From Verrucomicrobiota bacterium (lineage in GTDB: Bacteria > Verrucomicrobiota > Verrucomicrobiia > Chthoniobacterales > UBA10450), in NCBI GenBank assembly GCA_003221375.1, contig QHRI01000155.1, positions 1-12,743 on the forward strand: a stretch of 12,743 nucleotides of DNA, given 5' to 3'. Made by a program: the position numbers and the translations under genes. Of this stretch, positions 1 through 7,081 are shown one piece after another. Each line of letters starts with the position of its first letter. The first letter of the stretch is position 1. The notes under the pieces are model-generated. The model saw nothing but the letters and a program-made list of their open reading frames with translations. It was not told the origin of the DNA and did no database searches.

Positions 1-163
1 AGATCGCGAAATGGTGGATATTCGACGGATGCGCGATCACGGAGTGATCAATAATCGTCTTGGGAGCGGTACGCGACCTTTCTAGGATAGGCGACTGGCA
101 TTTCAATTTCCTCATCGGTATGGCAGAGAACATTAACGGCGTCAGGGATGAACAAGGCAGCAA
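1..163. other. Left-edge region; possible tail of an upstream gene
   Basis: No complete gene is visible here. One + frame is open from base 2 to a TAG at 83-85 and encodes 27 residues ending in GSGTRPF, which could be the C-terminus of a gene starting left of the window, but it is too short to assign. The stretch also contains a short perfect hairpin, GATCAC-GGA-GTGATC, at 35-49. The rest (86-163) would be the leader and promoter region of the beta-barrel gene; no convincing -35/-10 pair was seen. Confidence 0.25.
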
Positions 164-1153
164 GTGGTCGACTTTGTGAGATCGCGCCTCGACCGTCCTT
201 TCTCCGGGTTGGTCGCGACGTTGTGCGTGGTCTGTTTCACGTTTGCAAATGAAGGCTGGGCGCAGACTGCAAACCAGGCGCAGTTGACCCGCGAGCAGGC
301 TCCGTCCGCCTTTCCCTCCACTGTACCAAGCGGGCCGGAAGCTGGTAATGTTGCCGCCGCCCCTGGCGACGCAGATCTGGGTGAGCAGCAAATCCTGAAG
401 CGAACGGAAGAATACCAACCATTCACGATCTCCGCTGGCGTGCCCTTTTATTGGACGTCAAACGTTGCCCTTACGCGAAGCGGTGAGCAGAGTGATTTTG
501 TCGTTGCGCCGTCGGCCGCAGCTTTTTACGAGCCACGAATCACCAATACGTTGTACGGATTGGTCGATGTCCGGGAGCAGTTGTTTTATTACGATCAATT
601 CGACAACTTCAATTTCGGAAGCTTCGATTTTGAAGTCGGCCTCAGATATCTCGTGCCACAATGGCATAATCTGCTTTTGCGCATCGAGTACGATTATAAT
701 CGGCTGACCGAGAAAAACAGCTTTGCAGCTTTCTTTCAAAACCACGCCATTATCCTGGACGCGGAGATTCCGTTTCGCTTTGGCCGCGCTCAAACGCTCA
801 CTTTGGGCGCCGACGCAAATATCAGCATGGCAGCCACCGAATCCCATCAGGCGCCGAACATCAACGCGATTTCAGCGCAGCGAACCGATTATGCAGTCTA
901 TCTCGGTTACTCGGCGTTCCTGACACGTTCCTTTTTCGTCAATGCCGTCGGTACCCTCGTGGTGCGCCAGTATTATGAGGGCGGTCGCGATGACATCAGC
1001 GAAATTCTTGCGCTAACCGCAAACTATCGCGTGAACAAATATCTTACGCTGAGCGCCGTGAGTACGTTGGCAGCGAGCCAGTCCAACCAAAGCGTGTTCG
1101 ACTACCAGGTGGCCAACCTTGGAGGCGCAGTGGCTCTCCAGGTGAAGTTCTAG
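164..1153 (+). CDS. Outer-membrane beta-barrel protein
   Basis: A protein of 329 residues with a probable N-terminal signal peptide (hydrophobic GLVATLCVVCFTFA, Ala-rich cleavage region ending near WAQ, about residue 34). A low-complexity Ala/Pro/Gly-rich stretch follows to about residue 75. The rest is alternating aromatic/polar segments typical of transmembrane beta strands (for example FYYDQFDNFNFGSF, LRIEYDYNRL, YAVYLGYSAF), and the chain ends in LQVKF, a C-terminal Phe as expected of a BAM substrate. It therefore probably sits in the outer membrane; substrate or function is unknown. The GTG at 164 has a weak AGG-like element a few bases upstream; a second in-frame GTG at 176 (MRSRLDRPF...) is an equally plausible start. 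It converges on the LysM lipoprotein gene with a 36-base gap. Similar barrels occur in Verrucomicrobiota as far as I recall, but I cannot name a family. Confidence 0.72.
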   Translation: MVDFVRSRLDRPFSGLVATLCVVCFTFANEGWAQTANQAQLTREQAPSAFPSTVPSGPEAGNVAAAPGDADLGEQQILKRTEEYQPFTISAGVPFYWTSNVALTRSGEQSDFVVAPSAAAFYEPRITNTLYGLVDVREQLFYYDQFDNFNFGSFDFEVGLRYLVPQWHNLLLRIEYDYNRLTEKNSFAAFFQNHAIILDAEIPFRFGRAQTLTLGADANISMAATESHQAPNINAISAQRTDYAVYLGYSAFLTRSFFVNAVGTLVVRQYYEGGRDDISEILALTANYRVNKYLTLSAVSTLAASQSNQSVFDYQVANLGGAVALQVKF

Positions 1154-1189
1154 ATTCCCTCGACAACTAGTGCCTCAGAAGCCCAGCGC

Positions 1190-1921
1190 TTACGGAATAA
1201 CCAGCGTCTGGCCAACCGTGAGTTTCTTCGGGTCGTGAATATTCTTCCTGTTCGCGTTCAAGATGTCTTTCCAGTGTGTGGGCGATTTATAGAACTTCCG
1301 CGAAATAGAAAAGAGCGTATCGCCTGATTGAACCACGTAAGCCCGGTCTCCTTGCTTGGAGGTCGTTTTCTTTGAGGTTGTGTTGCTTTCCTGTGATTTG
1401 TCGGTCACGCCTCGCGCCGGTGCGGCTCGCGTTTCAAGTTCTTTGTGCAAATTCAGATTTTCATTTCGCAAGCGGGCAGCCTCCGCCCGAGTGATGACCG
1501 AATCGCCAGACAACGCGGTCAGCGCCGCGATTTCATCATGTTTTATGGAGTTTGTGACGTCAGCGGCATGAGCGCCGGTCGGACTTAACGCAAGATAACG
1601 CCTGAAATGATGCAGCGCACTCACGGCGTCGTTCAGCTTGTCGTCATAAAGAAGAGCCAGCTTGTAGTGAACTTCAGCATTCCGAGTGCTTTCGGAATCA
1701 TCGAGCGCCGCTTCATACAAGTTGATCGCGCGCGCAAAGTCTCCCTGGGCCGATTTAGTATCCGCGTCCTGGACCAATTGCGCATGGCGCGACGCACCCA
1801 TGCGATCGCAGGCAGTTAAGCCAAAAACAAAAAGGATCGATAGACAAACACAGGCCACGCTCGTTATCCCCAGCGATGGGAATATCGAGGATGCAGGCCG
1901 AATCTTGTCAGGGCACGACAT
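1190..1921 (-). CDS. LysM-domain lipoprotein with TPR-like repeats
   Basis: With the ATG at 1921 the product has 243 residues. A hydrophobic segment (about 18-37) ends in the lipobox LTAC, so Cys38 should be lipidated and the protein anchored in the envelope. Residues about 45-120 are alanine-rich helical repeats resembling TPRs (SAQGDFARAINLYEAAL, then YKLALLYDDKLNDAVSALHH). A charged heptad-like stretch (about 146-165) and a Ser/Thr/Lys linker lead to a C-terminal LysM (about 195-243: YVVQSGDTLFSISRKFY ... NPKKL-like DPKKLTVGQTLVIP), which in known proteins binds the glycan of peptidoglycan. This suggests a wall-binding scaffold or envelope protein. An in-frame start at 1984 would add 21 basic residues before the signal peptide and overlap the divergent gene, so it is less likely. 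The true start leaves only 23 bases to the divergent gene at 1945. Confidence 0.85.
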   Translation of the reverse strand: MSCPDKIRPASSIFPSLGITSVACVCLSILFVFGLTACDRMGASRHAQLVQDADTKSAQGDFARAINLYEAALDDSESTRNAEVHYKLALLYDDKLNDAVSALHHFRRYLALSPTGAHAADVTNSIKHDEIAALTALSGDSVITRAEAARLRNENLNLHKELETRAAPARGVTDKSQESNTTSKKTTSKQGDRAYVVQSGDTLFSISRKFYKSPTHWKDILNANRKNIHDPKKLTVGQTLVIP

Positions 1922-1944
1922 TTTCGCCAATTTGCTTACTTGTG

Positions 1945-2505
1945 ATGCCGCGCGCACTTCAATTCTTTTTCTTCGTTGGAACATTAATTTTGCTTCCCAC
2001 TGCGCGTCTACATGGAGCTCTGTCTATCGGAACAAATTACTCGCTCGGTTTTGTCGATATTGATGGAAACAAACATTCTACAGGTTACGGACATGTGACT
2101 GTAATCGTGCTGACGACGCCTGCAGACAGGGAAAAGGCGCGCACCGTGGGTGATCGTATTCCGGAACGGTGCCTCGGGAGTCCGGAATACAGGATGATCA
2201 CAATTATCCGTTTTGCGAGAAGACACACTGTGGTTGGGCGGACGATCGCCATCACGTTTATCCGGCACCGCGTTAACGAAGAAGCAAAACGGCTGCAGGC
2301 CCGATATGACGCTAAGAAAATTGTACGTGACGCACGGAAGGACATTTTCGTTGCGACCGATTTTGATGGATCCATGTCGTCGCAGCTTGGCGAACCGGAA
2401 GGAACAACGGATTTCGGCGTTTTCGTATTCGGTCGAAATGGCGAATTGATAGCTCAATGGCGTGGAGTGCCAAGCGCGGAACAATTGGCGGCCGCGGTAA
2501 AGTAA
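1945..2505 (+). CDS. Secreted protein of unknown function, possibly thioredoxin-like fold
   Basis: A 186-residue protein starting MPRALQFFFFVGTLILL, a clear signal peptide probably cut after about residue 24 (HGA). The mature part opens with SIGTNYSLGFVDIDGN and continues with alternating beta (VTVIVLTTP, RMITIIRF) and helical segments, a lysine/arginine-rich helix (VNEEAKRLQARYDAKKIVRD) and a C-terminal GVFVFGRNGELIAQWRGVPS, which resembles the beta-hairpin end of thioredoxin/YtfJ-type domains. No CxxC is present, so thiol-disulfide exchange is not supported; the fold assignment is inference only. The ATG at 1945 is chosen because it sits directly before the signal peptide; an earlier in-frame ATG (1876) would run into the divergent LysM gene. 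It is followed after 5 bases by a palindromic repeat that may also end the transcript. Confidence 0.68.
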   Translation: MPRALQFFFFVGTLILLPTARLHGALSIGTNYSLGFVDIDGNKHSTGYGHVTVIVLTTPADREKARTVGDRIPERCLGSPEYRMITIIRFARRHTVVGRTIAITFIRHRVNEEAKRLQARYDAKKIVRDARKDIFVATDFDGSMSSQLGEPEGTTDFGVFVFGRNGELIAQWRGVPSAEQLAAAVK

Positions 2506-2510
2506 TTCCA

Positions 2511-2651
2511 TTAACACCGTGGCTTCAGCCCGGTGACTAACAAGGCCTGCAGAGTGGAACCGTTTTAACGGTTTGCGAGGCGTAGAAAGCTATTGAAACG
2601 GCTTCGCTCAGTACGGTCGCGCAAACACGGGGCTAAAAGCCCCGGTGTTAA
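2511..2651. repeat. Dispersed palindromic repeat (REP/MITE-like), about 141 bp
   Basis: The element is bounded by imperfect inverted ends: left end 2511-2535 starting TTAACACCGTGGCTTCAGCC, right end 2626-2651 whose reverse complement starts TTAACACCGGGGCTTTTAGC. Each end is itself a small hairpin (GGCT-TC-AGCC; GGGGCT-AAA-AGCCCC at 2629-2643), and the centre holds another hairpin, AACCGT-TTTA-ACGGTT, at 2558-2573. There is no reading frame of interest. It lies between the ends of two convergent genes (stops at 2505 and 2664), the usual place for REP/MITE-like elements, and its GC-rich end hairpins could serve as a bidirectional terminator. No transposase is present, so mobility would depend on an enzyme elsewhere. 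Confidence 0.7.
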
Positions 2652-2663
2652 CCGAGAGATCCC

Positions 2664-3794
2664 TTAATATTTCGGCACGTTTGGATCGATTTGATCCGAC
2701 CAAGCATCGATTCCGCCTTCAAGATTGTAAACATTGCCAAAGCCACGCTGCTGTAGCAATCGGGCGGCCTGCGCACTGCGCTTTCCACTGTGGCAATGAA
2801 CGACAATCGGCCGCTCGCGGTTCAGTTCGTCCAGTCGTTCAGTGATTTCTCCCAGTGGAATCAATTTTGCGCCTTCAATCCGGGCAATTTCGGATTCGAA
2901 GGGTTCCCGCACATCAATTAATTCGAGCGGTTCCCCTGCATCCATTCTTCGCTTTAGTTCGTGCGGAGACATCTCAGGAATTGCTCCTTCGTCGCGCACT
3001 CCGCAAAACTGATCGTAATCAATGGGTGAGAAGATCGTTGGGTTTTCGCCGCAGACGGGACATTGCGGATCGCGACGCAGATTGAGTTCGCGAAATCTTA
3101 CCTTAAGCGCATCGAAATGGAGAAGACGTCCAACAAGTACTTCACCGATGCCCAAAATTAGTTTCAATGTCTCAATTGCCTGCAGCATTCCGATGATCCC
3201 TGGCAAAACACCGAGCACACCCGCTTGCGCGCAGTTTGGAACCGATTCCGGTGGAGGTGGCTCGGGAAAAAGGCAGCGATAACACGGTCCGCCAAGGTGA
3301 GGCGCGAACACCGTCGTCTGACCCTCAAAGCGGAATACCGAGCCGTAGACGTTCGGCTTGCGCGCAAAAACGCAGACGTCGTTCGACAAATATCGAGTTG
3401 GAAAATTATCCGATCCGTCAACGACGACATCGTACCTGGTCACAAGCTCAGATGCGTTGTCACTGGAGAAACGACACTTGTGTAATTCGACTTCGATCTG
3501 CGGATTGACGTCGTGCAGGCGATCCCTCGCGGACTCCAATTTACCTCGGCCGATGTCCTTTGTTCCGTGGAGAATTTGCCGCTGAAGATTGGAAAGATCG
3601 ACATTGTCGAAATCGACAATGCCGATGGTCCCAACGCCCGCAGCTGCGAGATAAAGCGCAGCCGGCGATCCAAGTCCTCCGGCACCGATGCACAAGACGC
3701 GCGCAGCTTTGAGTCGATTCTGCCCCTCGGAGGTAACCTCGGGCATGATGAGATGACGGGAGTAGCGTTGCAGTTCTTCAACATTCAATCGCAT
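2664..3794 (-). CDS. moeB: MoeB/ThiF-type sulfur-carrier adenylyltransferase with C-terminal rhodanese domain
   Basis: From the ATG at 3794 (MRLNVEELQRYSRHLIMPEV) the product has 376 residues and two domains. Residues 1-265 are an E1-like HesA/MoeB/ThiF domain: nucleotide loop GAGGLG (37-42), DFD at 61-63, the NLQRQILH motif (69-76), zinc cysteines CYRC (171-174) and CPVC (245-248), and Cys188 in PNCAQAGVLG at the position of the catalytic cysteine in MOCS3/Uba4. Residues about 275-370 are a rhodanese domain with the active loop CHSGKRS (Cys334). Known relatives adenylate the C-terminal glycine of ubiquitin-like sulfur carriers (MoaD, ThiS, CysO) and pass on sulfur for molybdopterin, thiamine, cysteine or tRNA thiolation; which carrier is used here cannot be told. 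In-frame starts at 3833 and 3884 would add unconserved residues. All key residues are present, so it looks functional. It is downstream of the L,D-transpeptidase on the same strand, 172 bases away. Confidence 0.92.
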   Translation of the reverse strand: MRLNVEELQRYSRHLIMPEVTSEGQNRLKAARVLCIGAGGLGSPAALYLAAAGVGTIGIVDFDNVDLSNLQRQILHGTKDIGRGKLESARDRLHDVNPQIEVELHKCRFSSDNASELVTRYDVVVDGSDNFPTRYLSNDVCVFARKPNVYGSVFRFEGQTTVFAPHLGGPCYRCLFPEPPPPESVPNCAQAGVLGVLPGIIGMLQAIETLKLILGIGEVLVGRLLHFDALKVRFRELNLRRDPQCPVCGENPTIFSPIDYDQFCGVRDEGAIPEMSPHELKRRMDAGEPLELIDVREPFESEIARIEGAKLIPLGEITERLDELNRERPIVVHCHSGKRSAQAARLLQQRGFGNVYNLEGGIDAWSDQIDPNVPKY

Positions 3795-3872
3795 CGCCCC
3801 GCTGCGCTTGTCATCAATAATGCTGCGATTCATATGGGAGCGGTACTTTAGCACAAGTCTTCCAACTGTGGC

Positions 3873-3943
3873 CGGGATCGACAAATCCCGCTAATCCGAA
3901 TCCGCTTTTGACGCACCCGGTATTCCTGTAGGCCCTCGGGGCC
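3873..3943 (-). terminator. Two small hairpins between ldt and moeB
   Basis: The gap between the transpeptidase stop and the moeB start contains GGCCC-TCG-GGGCC at 3931-3943 (24 bases past the stop) and CGGGAT-CGACAA-ATCCCG at 3873-3890. Neither is followed by a T tract on the minus strand, so these are at best weak or Rho-assisted ends of the upstream gene or leader structure for moeB. Confidence 0.25.
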
Positions 3944-3966
3944 GCGAGTTGCCCGGGATGTTCGAG

Positions 3967-4524
3967 CTACTCTCTGACAGTTACGGGCGTACCTACCGGA
4001 GCTTCTTCAAAAAATCTAATTGCCATCTGCCCTGGCAGGCGAATGCAACCGTGCGATGCGGCAAACGGCGGAACGTAACCCTGATGCATCGCGTAGCCAC
4101 CCCTGAAAAACATCGCATATGGCATTCGGGCTCCATCAAAATGTGTGCCGGGCGGTTGCCGATCCTTTCGCGCATCAATGTTTGATCTCACGACGTTGCC
4201 GTAATCATCGACATAATCGCCGAACACCGTTGAGACGTGACCGGCGTCTTTGGAAAGCACCGTGTAGTGTCCAGGTGGCGTGGAAAACCCAGGTTTTCCC
4301 GTGGAAACAGTCGTTTCGCCGATCAGGGTTTTCCCCTTGTAAAAGTAAGCCTTCTGTTCGCCGACATGAACGACGATCTTCGCCGGCCCGGAAGCGCCTT
4401 CGTCGTTCCACCAACCCACTTCAGTGGCCCGAGGAAAGGGACCCTCAGGAAAAGTCTCGCAACCGCAAATGATCAGCGCGATCAGGCTTGCGCCTGCGGC
4501 ACGGATGAAACAGCCAGGGTTCAT
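3967..4524 (-). CDS. L,D-transpeptidase (YkuD domain) lipoprotein
   Basis: A protein of 185 residues. The N-terminus has a hydrophobic segment (about 9-20) ending in a lipobox-like ICGC, making Cys22 a likely lipidation site, so the enzyme probably sits in the periplasm attached to a membrane. Residues about 48-184 form the YkuD domain: IVVHVGEQKAYFYKGKTLIG is the usual first strand pair, STGKPGFSTPPGHYTVL the conserved middle, and the catalytic signature is MHQG (146-149) followed by SHGCIRL (157-163) with the nucleophile Cys160. Enzymes of this family make 3-3 crosslinks in peptidoglycan or attach proteins to it. All catalytic residues are present and the length is normal for short single-domain members. 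The start is the ATG at 4522-4524, immediately preceded by a perfect palindrome. It is divergent from the 3-hydroxyanthranilate dioxygenase gene. Confidence 0.9.
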   Translation of the reverse strand: MNPGCFIRAAGASLIALIICGCETFPEGPFPRATEVGWWNDEGASGPAKIVVHVGEQKAYFYKGKTLIGETTVSTGKPGFSTPPGHYTVLSKDAGHVSTVFGDYVDDYGNVVRSNIDARKDRQPPGTHFDGARMPYAMFFRGGYAMHQGYVPPFAASHGCIRLPGQMAIRFFEEAPVGTPVTVRE

Positions 4525-4528
4525 GGAG

Positions 4529-4544
4529 GCGGATATTTATCCGC
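4529..4544. promoter_or_regulatory. Perfect 16-bp palindrome at the start of the ldt gene
   Basis: GCGGATATTTATCCGC has arms GCGGATA / TATCCGC around TT and ends 4 bases before the transpeptidase start codon. It lies in the divergent region with the 3-hydroxyanthranilate dioxygenase gene. It could be a repressor operator or a hairpin hiding the translation start of ldt; the sequence alone does not decide. Confidence 0.4.
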
Positions 4545-4664
4545 GTTTAGTTAGGCCGCTTCAACTTAAATTATGCGTCCAGACCTGACAGGAGCTTTGC
4601 CCCTATAGTTGCCATTCGCCGTGGCCGTTTGACGCTGCGCGTTTGTCCCAATACGCTCTGCGTC

Positions 4665-5198
4665 ATGCAGACCGTGGAACCACCGATTAATTTGGAGAAT
4701 TGGATCGAGGAGAATCGCGACAAATTCAAGCCGCCGGTAAGCAATCGCTATCTCTACGACGGTCGCGATTTTTTCGTGATGGTGATCAAGGGACCCAACG
4801 CGCGGAACGATTTTCACCTCGTCGATTCGGAGGAGTATTTCTATCAGCTAAAGGGCGATATCAAGGTGCGTGTCCGCGAAGGCGAGCGCATCGTGGACCA
4901 CATCGTCAGAGAAGGAGAAACATTTTTCATCCCACCGAATGTGCCGCATTCCCCCCAGCGCCCGGCTGATACAATTGGTGTCGTGGTCGAGCGCCGCCGG
5001 CCACCGGGAGAAAAAGAGCACGTTATTTTTTACTGCGAGAATTGTGGTGCATTGGTTGAAGATATCCATTTCGACTGCGCAGACATCGTCGAGCATTTCA
5101 GCCAGGCGATGCTCGATTTCTGGAATGACGATGCGCGCCGTACTTGCAAAAAGTGTGGCAAGAAGGTCGAAAAAGCGCAGCCGATGCGGGCCCTGTAG
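4665..5198 (+). CDS. nbaC: 3-hydroxyanthranilate 3,4-dioxygenase
   Basis: This cytosolic cupin enzyme opens the ring of 3-hydroxyanthranilate with O2 to give 2-amino-3-carboxymuconate semialdehyde (ACMS), a step of tryptophan catabolism. With the ATG at 4665 the protein has 177 residues, and the residues known from the Cupriavidus metallidurans enzyme fall at the same positions: Arg47, His51, Glu57 and His95 (iron ligands His51, Glu57, His95), Arg99, and the substrate-side Glu at 109 (110 there). The C-terminal rubredoxin-like iron site is complete: CENC at 124-127 and CKKC at 161-164. This match fixes the start; a TTG at 4629 would add 12 unconserved residues. No Shine-Dalgarno is visible. 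The ACMSD gene follows after 60 bases on the same strand, so the two steps are probably co-transcribed. The enzyme looks intact. Confidence 0.95.
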   Translation: MQTVEPPINLENWIEENRDKFKPPVSNRYLYDGRDFFVMVIKGPNARNDFHLVDSEEYFYQLKGDIKVRVREGERIVDHIVREGETFFIPPNVPHSPQRPADTIGVVVERRRPPGEKEHVIFYCENCGALVEDIHFDCADIVEHFSQAMLDFWNDDARRTCKKCGKKVEKAQPMRAL

Positions 5199-5258
5199 AG
5201 CGTTTCTGTGAAACGCCGGTTCAAAGGAAATGGCGTCTGACACAAACGCCTACAACAA

Positions 5259-6179
5259 ATGAAGATCGACCTCCATACTCACATTCTGCCGCGCGATTGG
5301 CCGGACCTCGACGCGAAATACGGATACGGGGGATTCGTCAGGCTCGATCATTACAAGCCTTGCTGCGCTCGCATGATGATTGGAGACCGGGTCTTCCGCG
5401 AGATAACGGACAATGTTTGGGACCCGAAGCGGAGGATCGAAGAGATGGACTCTGCCGGCGTTTCAATGCAGGTGCTCTCCACCGTGCCCGTGATGTTTAG
5501 TTATTGGGCCAGGCCAACGGACGCGCTCGATCTTTCGAGGTTGTTAAACGATCACATCGCAGAAGTGGTCCGGCAAAATCCAAATCGCTTCGTCGGTCTG
5601 GGGACGATTCCCTTGCAAGATGTCGATCTGGCCGCGCAGGAACTCGAACGTTGCGTGAGCCAGCTAGGCTTGCGTGGAGTTGAAATCGGCACACATGTCG
5701 ATCCAAACGAACATTGTCATGGTGCGGATTGCCGGAACTTGGATCATCGGTCGCTGGATGTTGTCTGGAAAACCGCGGAGAGATTGAACGCTGCGATCTT
5801 TGTTCATCCATGGGACATGATGGGCAAGGAACGCATGCCCAAATACTGGCTGCCCTGGCTTGTCGGCATGCCGGCGGAAACGTGTCTTGCGATTTGTTCG
5901 ATGATGTTTGGAGGCGTTTTCGAGCGGTTCCCGAAGTTGCGCGTCGCTTTTGCCCATGGCGGCGGGGCATTTCCTTTCACCATCGGGCGCATCGAGCACG
6001 CCTTTTACGTTCGCCCCGATTTGCTCGCGGTTGATAACAAGACCAATCCTCGAAGCTACCTGGCAACTGACAAAACCCCCGCGCGGTTTTATGTCGATTC
6101 ACTTGTTCACGACACCGAGGCATTGAAAATTCTTGTCAAGCTATTTGGTTCGCACCGCGTCGCTCTCGGCTCCGATTAG
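5259..6179 (+). CDS. nbaD: 2-amino-3-carboxymuconate-6-semialdehyde decarboxylase (ACMSD), C-terminally truncated
   Basis: An amidohydrolase-family zinc enzyme that decarboxylates ACMS to 2-aminomuconate semialdehyde, taking it away from spontaneous quinolinate formation. The 306 residues track animal ACMSD closely: metal ligands His6 and His8 (DLHTH), Arg47 in VFR, STVPVMFSYWA (74-84), His183 in FVHPWDM, YWLPWLVGMPAET (196-208), the catalytic His233 in FAHGGGAFPF, and the metal ligand Asp306 in LGSD. Asp306 is the last residue: a TAG follows where the family has YPFPLGE...PG. The usual length is about 330-340. The tail reappears in frame right after the stop (6180-6245), so a conserved block of roughly 16-18 residues seems deleted and the join created the stop. 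There is also an extra His/Cys-rich segment near 149-161. Without its tail the protein may be unstable; call it a probable pseudogene or assembly defect. It lies 60 bases behind the dioxygenase gene. Confidence 0.88.
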   Translation: MKIDLHTHILPRDWPDLDAKYGYGGFVRLDHYKPCCARMMIGDRVFREITDNVWDPKRRIEEMDSAGVSMQVLSTVPVMFSYWARPTDALDLSRLLNDHIAEVVRQNPNRFVGLGTIPLQDVDLAAQELERCVSQLGLRGVEIGTHVDPNEHCHGADCRNLDHRSLDVVWKTAERLNAAIFVHPWDMMGKERMPKYWLPWLVGMPAETCLAICSMMFGGVFERFPKLRVAFAHGGGAFPFTIGRIEHAFYVRPDLLAVDNKTNPRSYLATDKTPARFYVDSLVHDTEALKILVKLFGSHRVALGSD

Positions 6180-6248
6180 ACGGACTTTTCAGCTGAAGAG
6201 AAAGCGCAACTGCTTTCCGGCACCGCCCGCGAATTTCTCAGCGTTTGA
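6180..6248 (+). pseudogene. Detached C-terminal end of ACMSD after an in-frame TAG
   Basis: Reading on past the TAG at 6177-6179 in the same frame gives 22 codons and then TGA (6246-6248). They include FSAEEKAQLLSGTAREFL, which matches the last helices of ACMSD proteins (compare the human FDEETKNKLKAGNALAFLG). Survival of this sequence in the right frame shows that only one local event separates it from the main gene. Confidence 0.75.
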
Positions 6249-6292
6249 GTTCGCCGTTGGGCGTTGAGTGTTTGGCGTTTATTTGCCGCTCG

Positions 6293-7081
6293 TCACATTT
6301 CGTGTCTGATGGCCCAGAGATCGTGAAAGACGGGCCTAAATAATGACTCTTTAAGGAAGGGGACACCAGGTGATCCGCCCGTGCCTTTCTTAGCCCCGAT
6401 GGTTCGCTCCACAAGTTTAATATGCCGGTAACGCCACTCCTGCAGACCTTCGTCAAAATCGGTCATCAATTCGAAGAGAATCGAGCATTCAGGTGAACTC
6501 TTGTAGAGCCGCAGAATTTCTACCTGTAAACGCTCATTCGGTCCATTTGGTTTGGTCACATCGCGATTCTTCAAGTCTTCCGGAATTTGCGCGCCGCGCG
6601 TGGCAAGGAAATCGTAGAAATGATCGACCACGCTTCGTGCGCCAAGCAGTTTCTGTAACCGATCATACCCTGGGAAATCCGGCTTCAAATAATGCAGCGT
6701 TGATGCGCGCTTGTATCCCAGCGCGAATTCAATCTCTCGAAACTGAACGGACTGAAATCCCGACGCCGTCTCGAGCCGGTCCCGAAAACTTGAGAACGAC
6801 GATGGCGTCATCGTTTCGAGGATATCCACTTGAGCGACGAGGACCTTCATGATTGTGCGCACGCGCTTGAATGTGTGAATAGCGCCGAAAAGATCGCCCG
6901 CGGAAAAGTCTCGCTTTATTTTCTCGAACTCATACAGCATCTGCTTGAACCAGAGTTCGTACGTCTGATGAATGATAATAAAGAGCGTCTCATCATGTTC
7001 GGGCGGATTTGAGCGGGGTTTCTGAAGCGAGAGCAAGTTCTCCAAATCAAGGTAATTCGCGTAGGTCAGCGGCGGTGGCAT
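6293..7081 (-). CDS. kynA: Tryptophan 2,3-dioxygenase
   Basis: A heme enzyme that oxidises L-tryptophan to N-formylkynurenine, the first step of the kynurenine pathway. From the ATG at 7081 (MPPPLTYANYLDLENLL) the product has 262 residues. Compared with the Xanthomonas campestris enzyme: distal His38 in IIIHQTYELW (His55 there), substrate Arg100 in FRDRL (Arg117), the SGFQSVQFREIEF segment (107-119), the heme ligand His220 in WRYRHIKL (His240) and Thr234 in the GTGGSPG loop (Thr254). No key residue is missing and no internal gap is seen. A start at 7222 would add 47 residues unlike the family, so I reject it. The gene converges on ACMSD; between them lies only a short stretch with imperfect GCGTTGAG-like repeats. 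Upstream it is divergent from a small secreted-protein gene. Confidence 0.94.
   Translation of the reverse strand: MPPPLTYANYLDLENLLSLQKPRSNPPEHDETLFIIIHQTYELWFKQMLYEFEKIKRDFSAGDLFGAIHTFKRVRTIMKVLVAQVDILETMTPSSFSSFRDRLETASGFQSVQFREIEFALGYKRASTLHYLKPDFPGYDRLQKLLGARSVVDHFYDFLATRGAQIPEDLKNRDVTKPNGPNERLQVEILRLYKSSPECSILFELMTDFDEGLQEWRYRHIKLVERTIGAKKGTGGSPGVPFLKESLFRPVFHDLWAIRHEM

Noticed and set aside
35..49. GATCAC-GGA-GTGATC hairpin near the left edge as an operator
   Set aside because: It may lie within the end of an upstream gene and is over 100 bases from the next start; short palindromes of this size occur by chance.
458..847. A 129-codon minus-strand frame inside the beta-barrel gene
   Set aside because: It is antisense to a gene with signal peptide and strand pattern, and its product shows no recognisable domain; judged a shadow.
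4629..4664. A TTG start that would lengthen 3-hydroxyanthranilate dioxygenase by 12 residues
   Set aside because: With the ATG at 4665, Arg47, His51, Glu57, His95 and Arg99 fall exactly on the numbering of the characterised bacterial enzyme; the added residues resemble nothing in the family.
6177..6179. TAG as a programmed readthrough or recoded (pyrrolysine-like) codon in ACMSD
   Set aside because: A block of family residues is also missing at the same point, so a deletion join explains the stop; no recoding element or special hairpin was seen, and other genes here do not use internal TAG.
6249..6292. Short GCGTTGAG / TTGGCGTT repeats between ACMSD and TDO as a tandem repeat locus
   Set aside because: Only two or three imperfect 8-9 base units; too short to be distinguished from chance.
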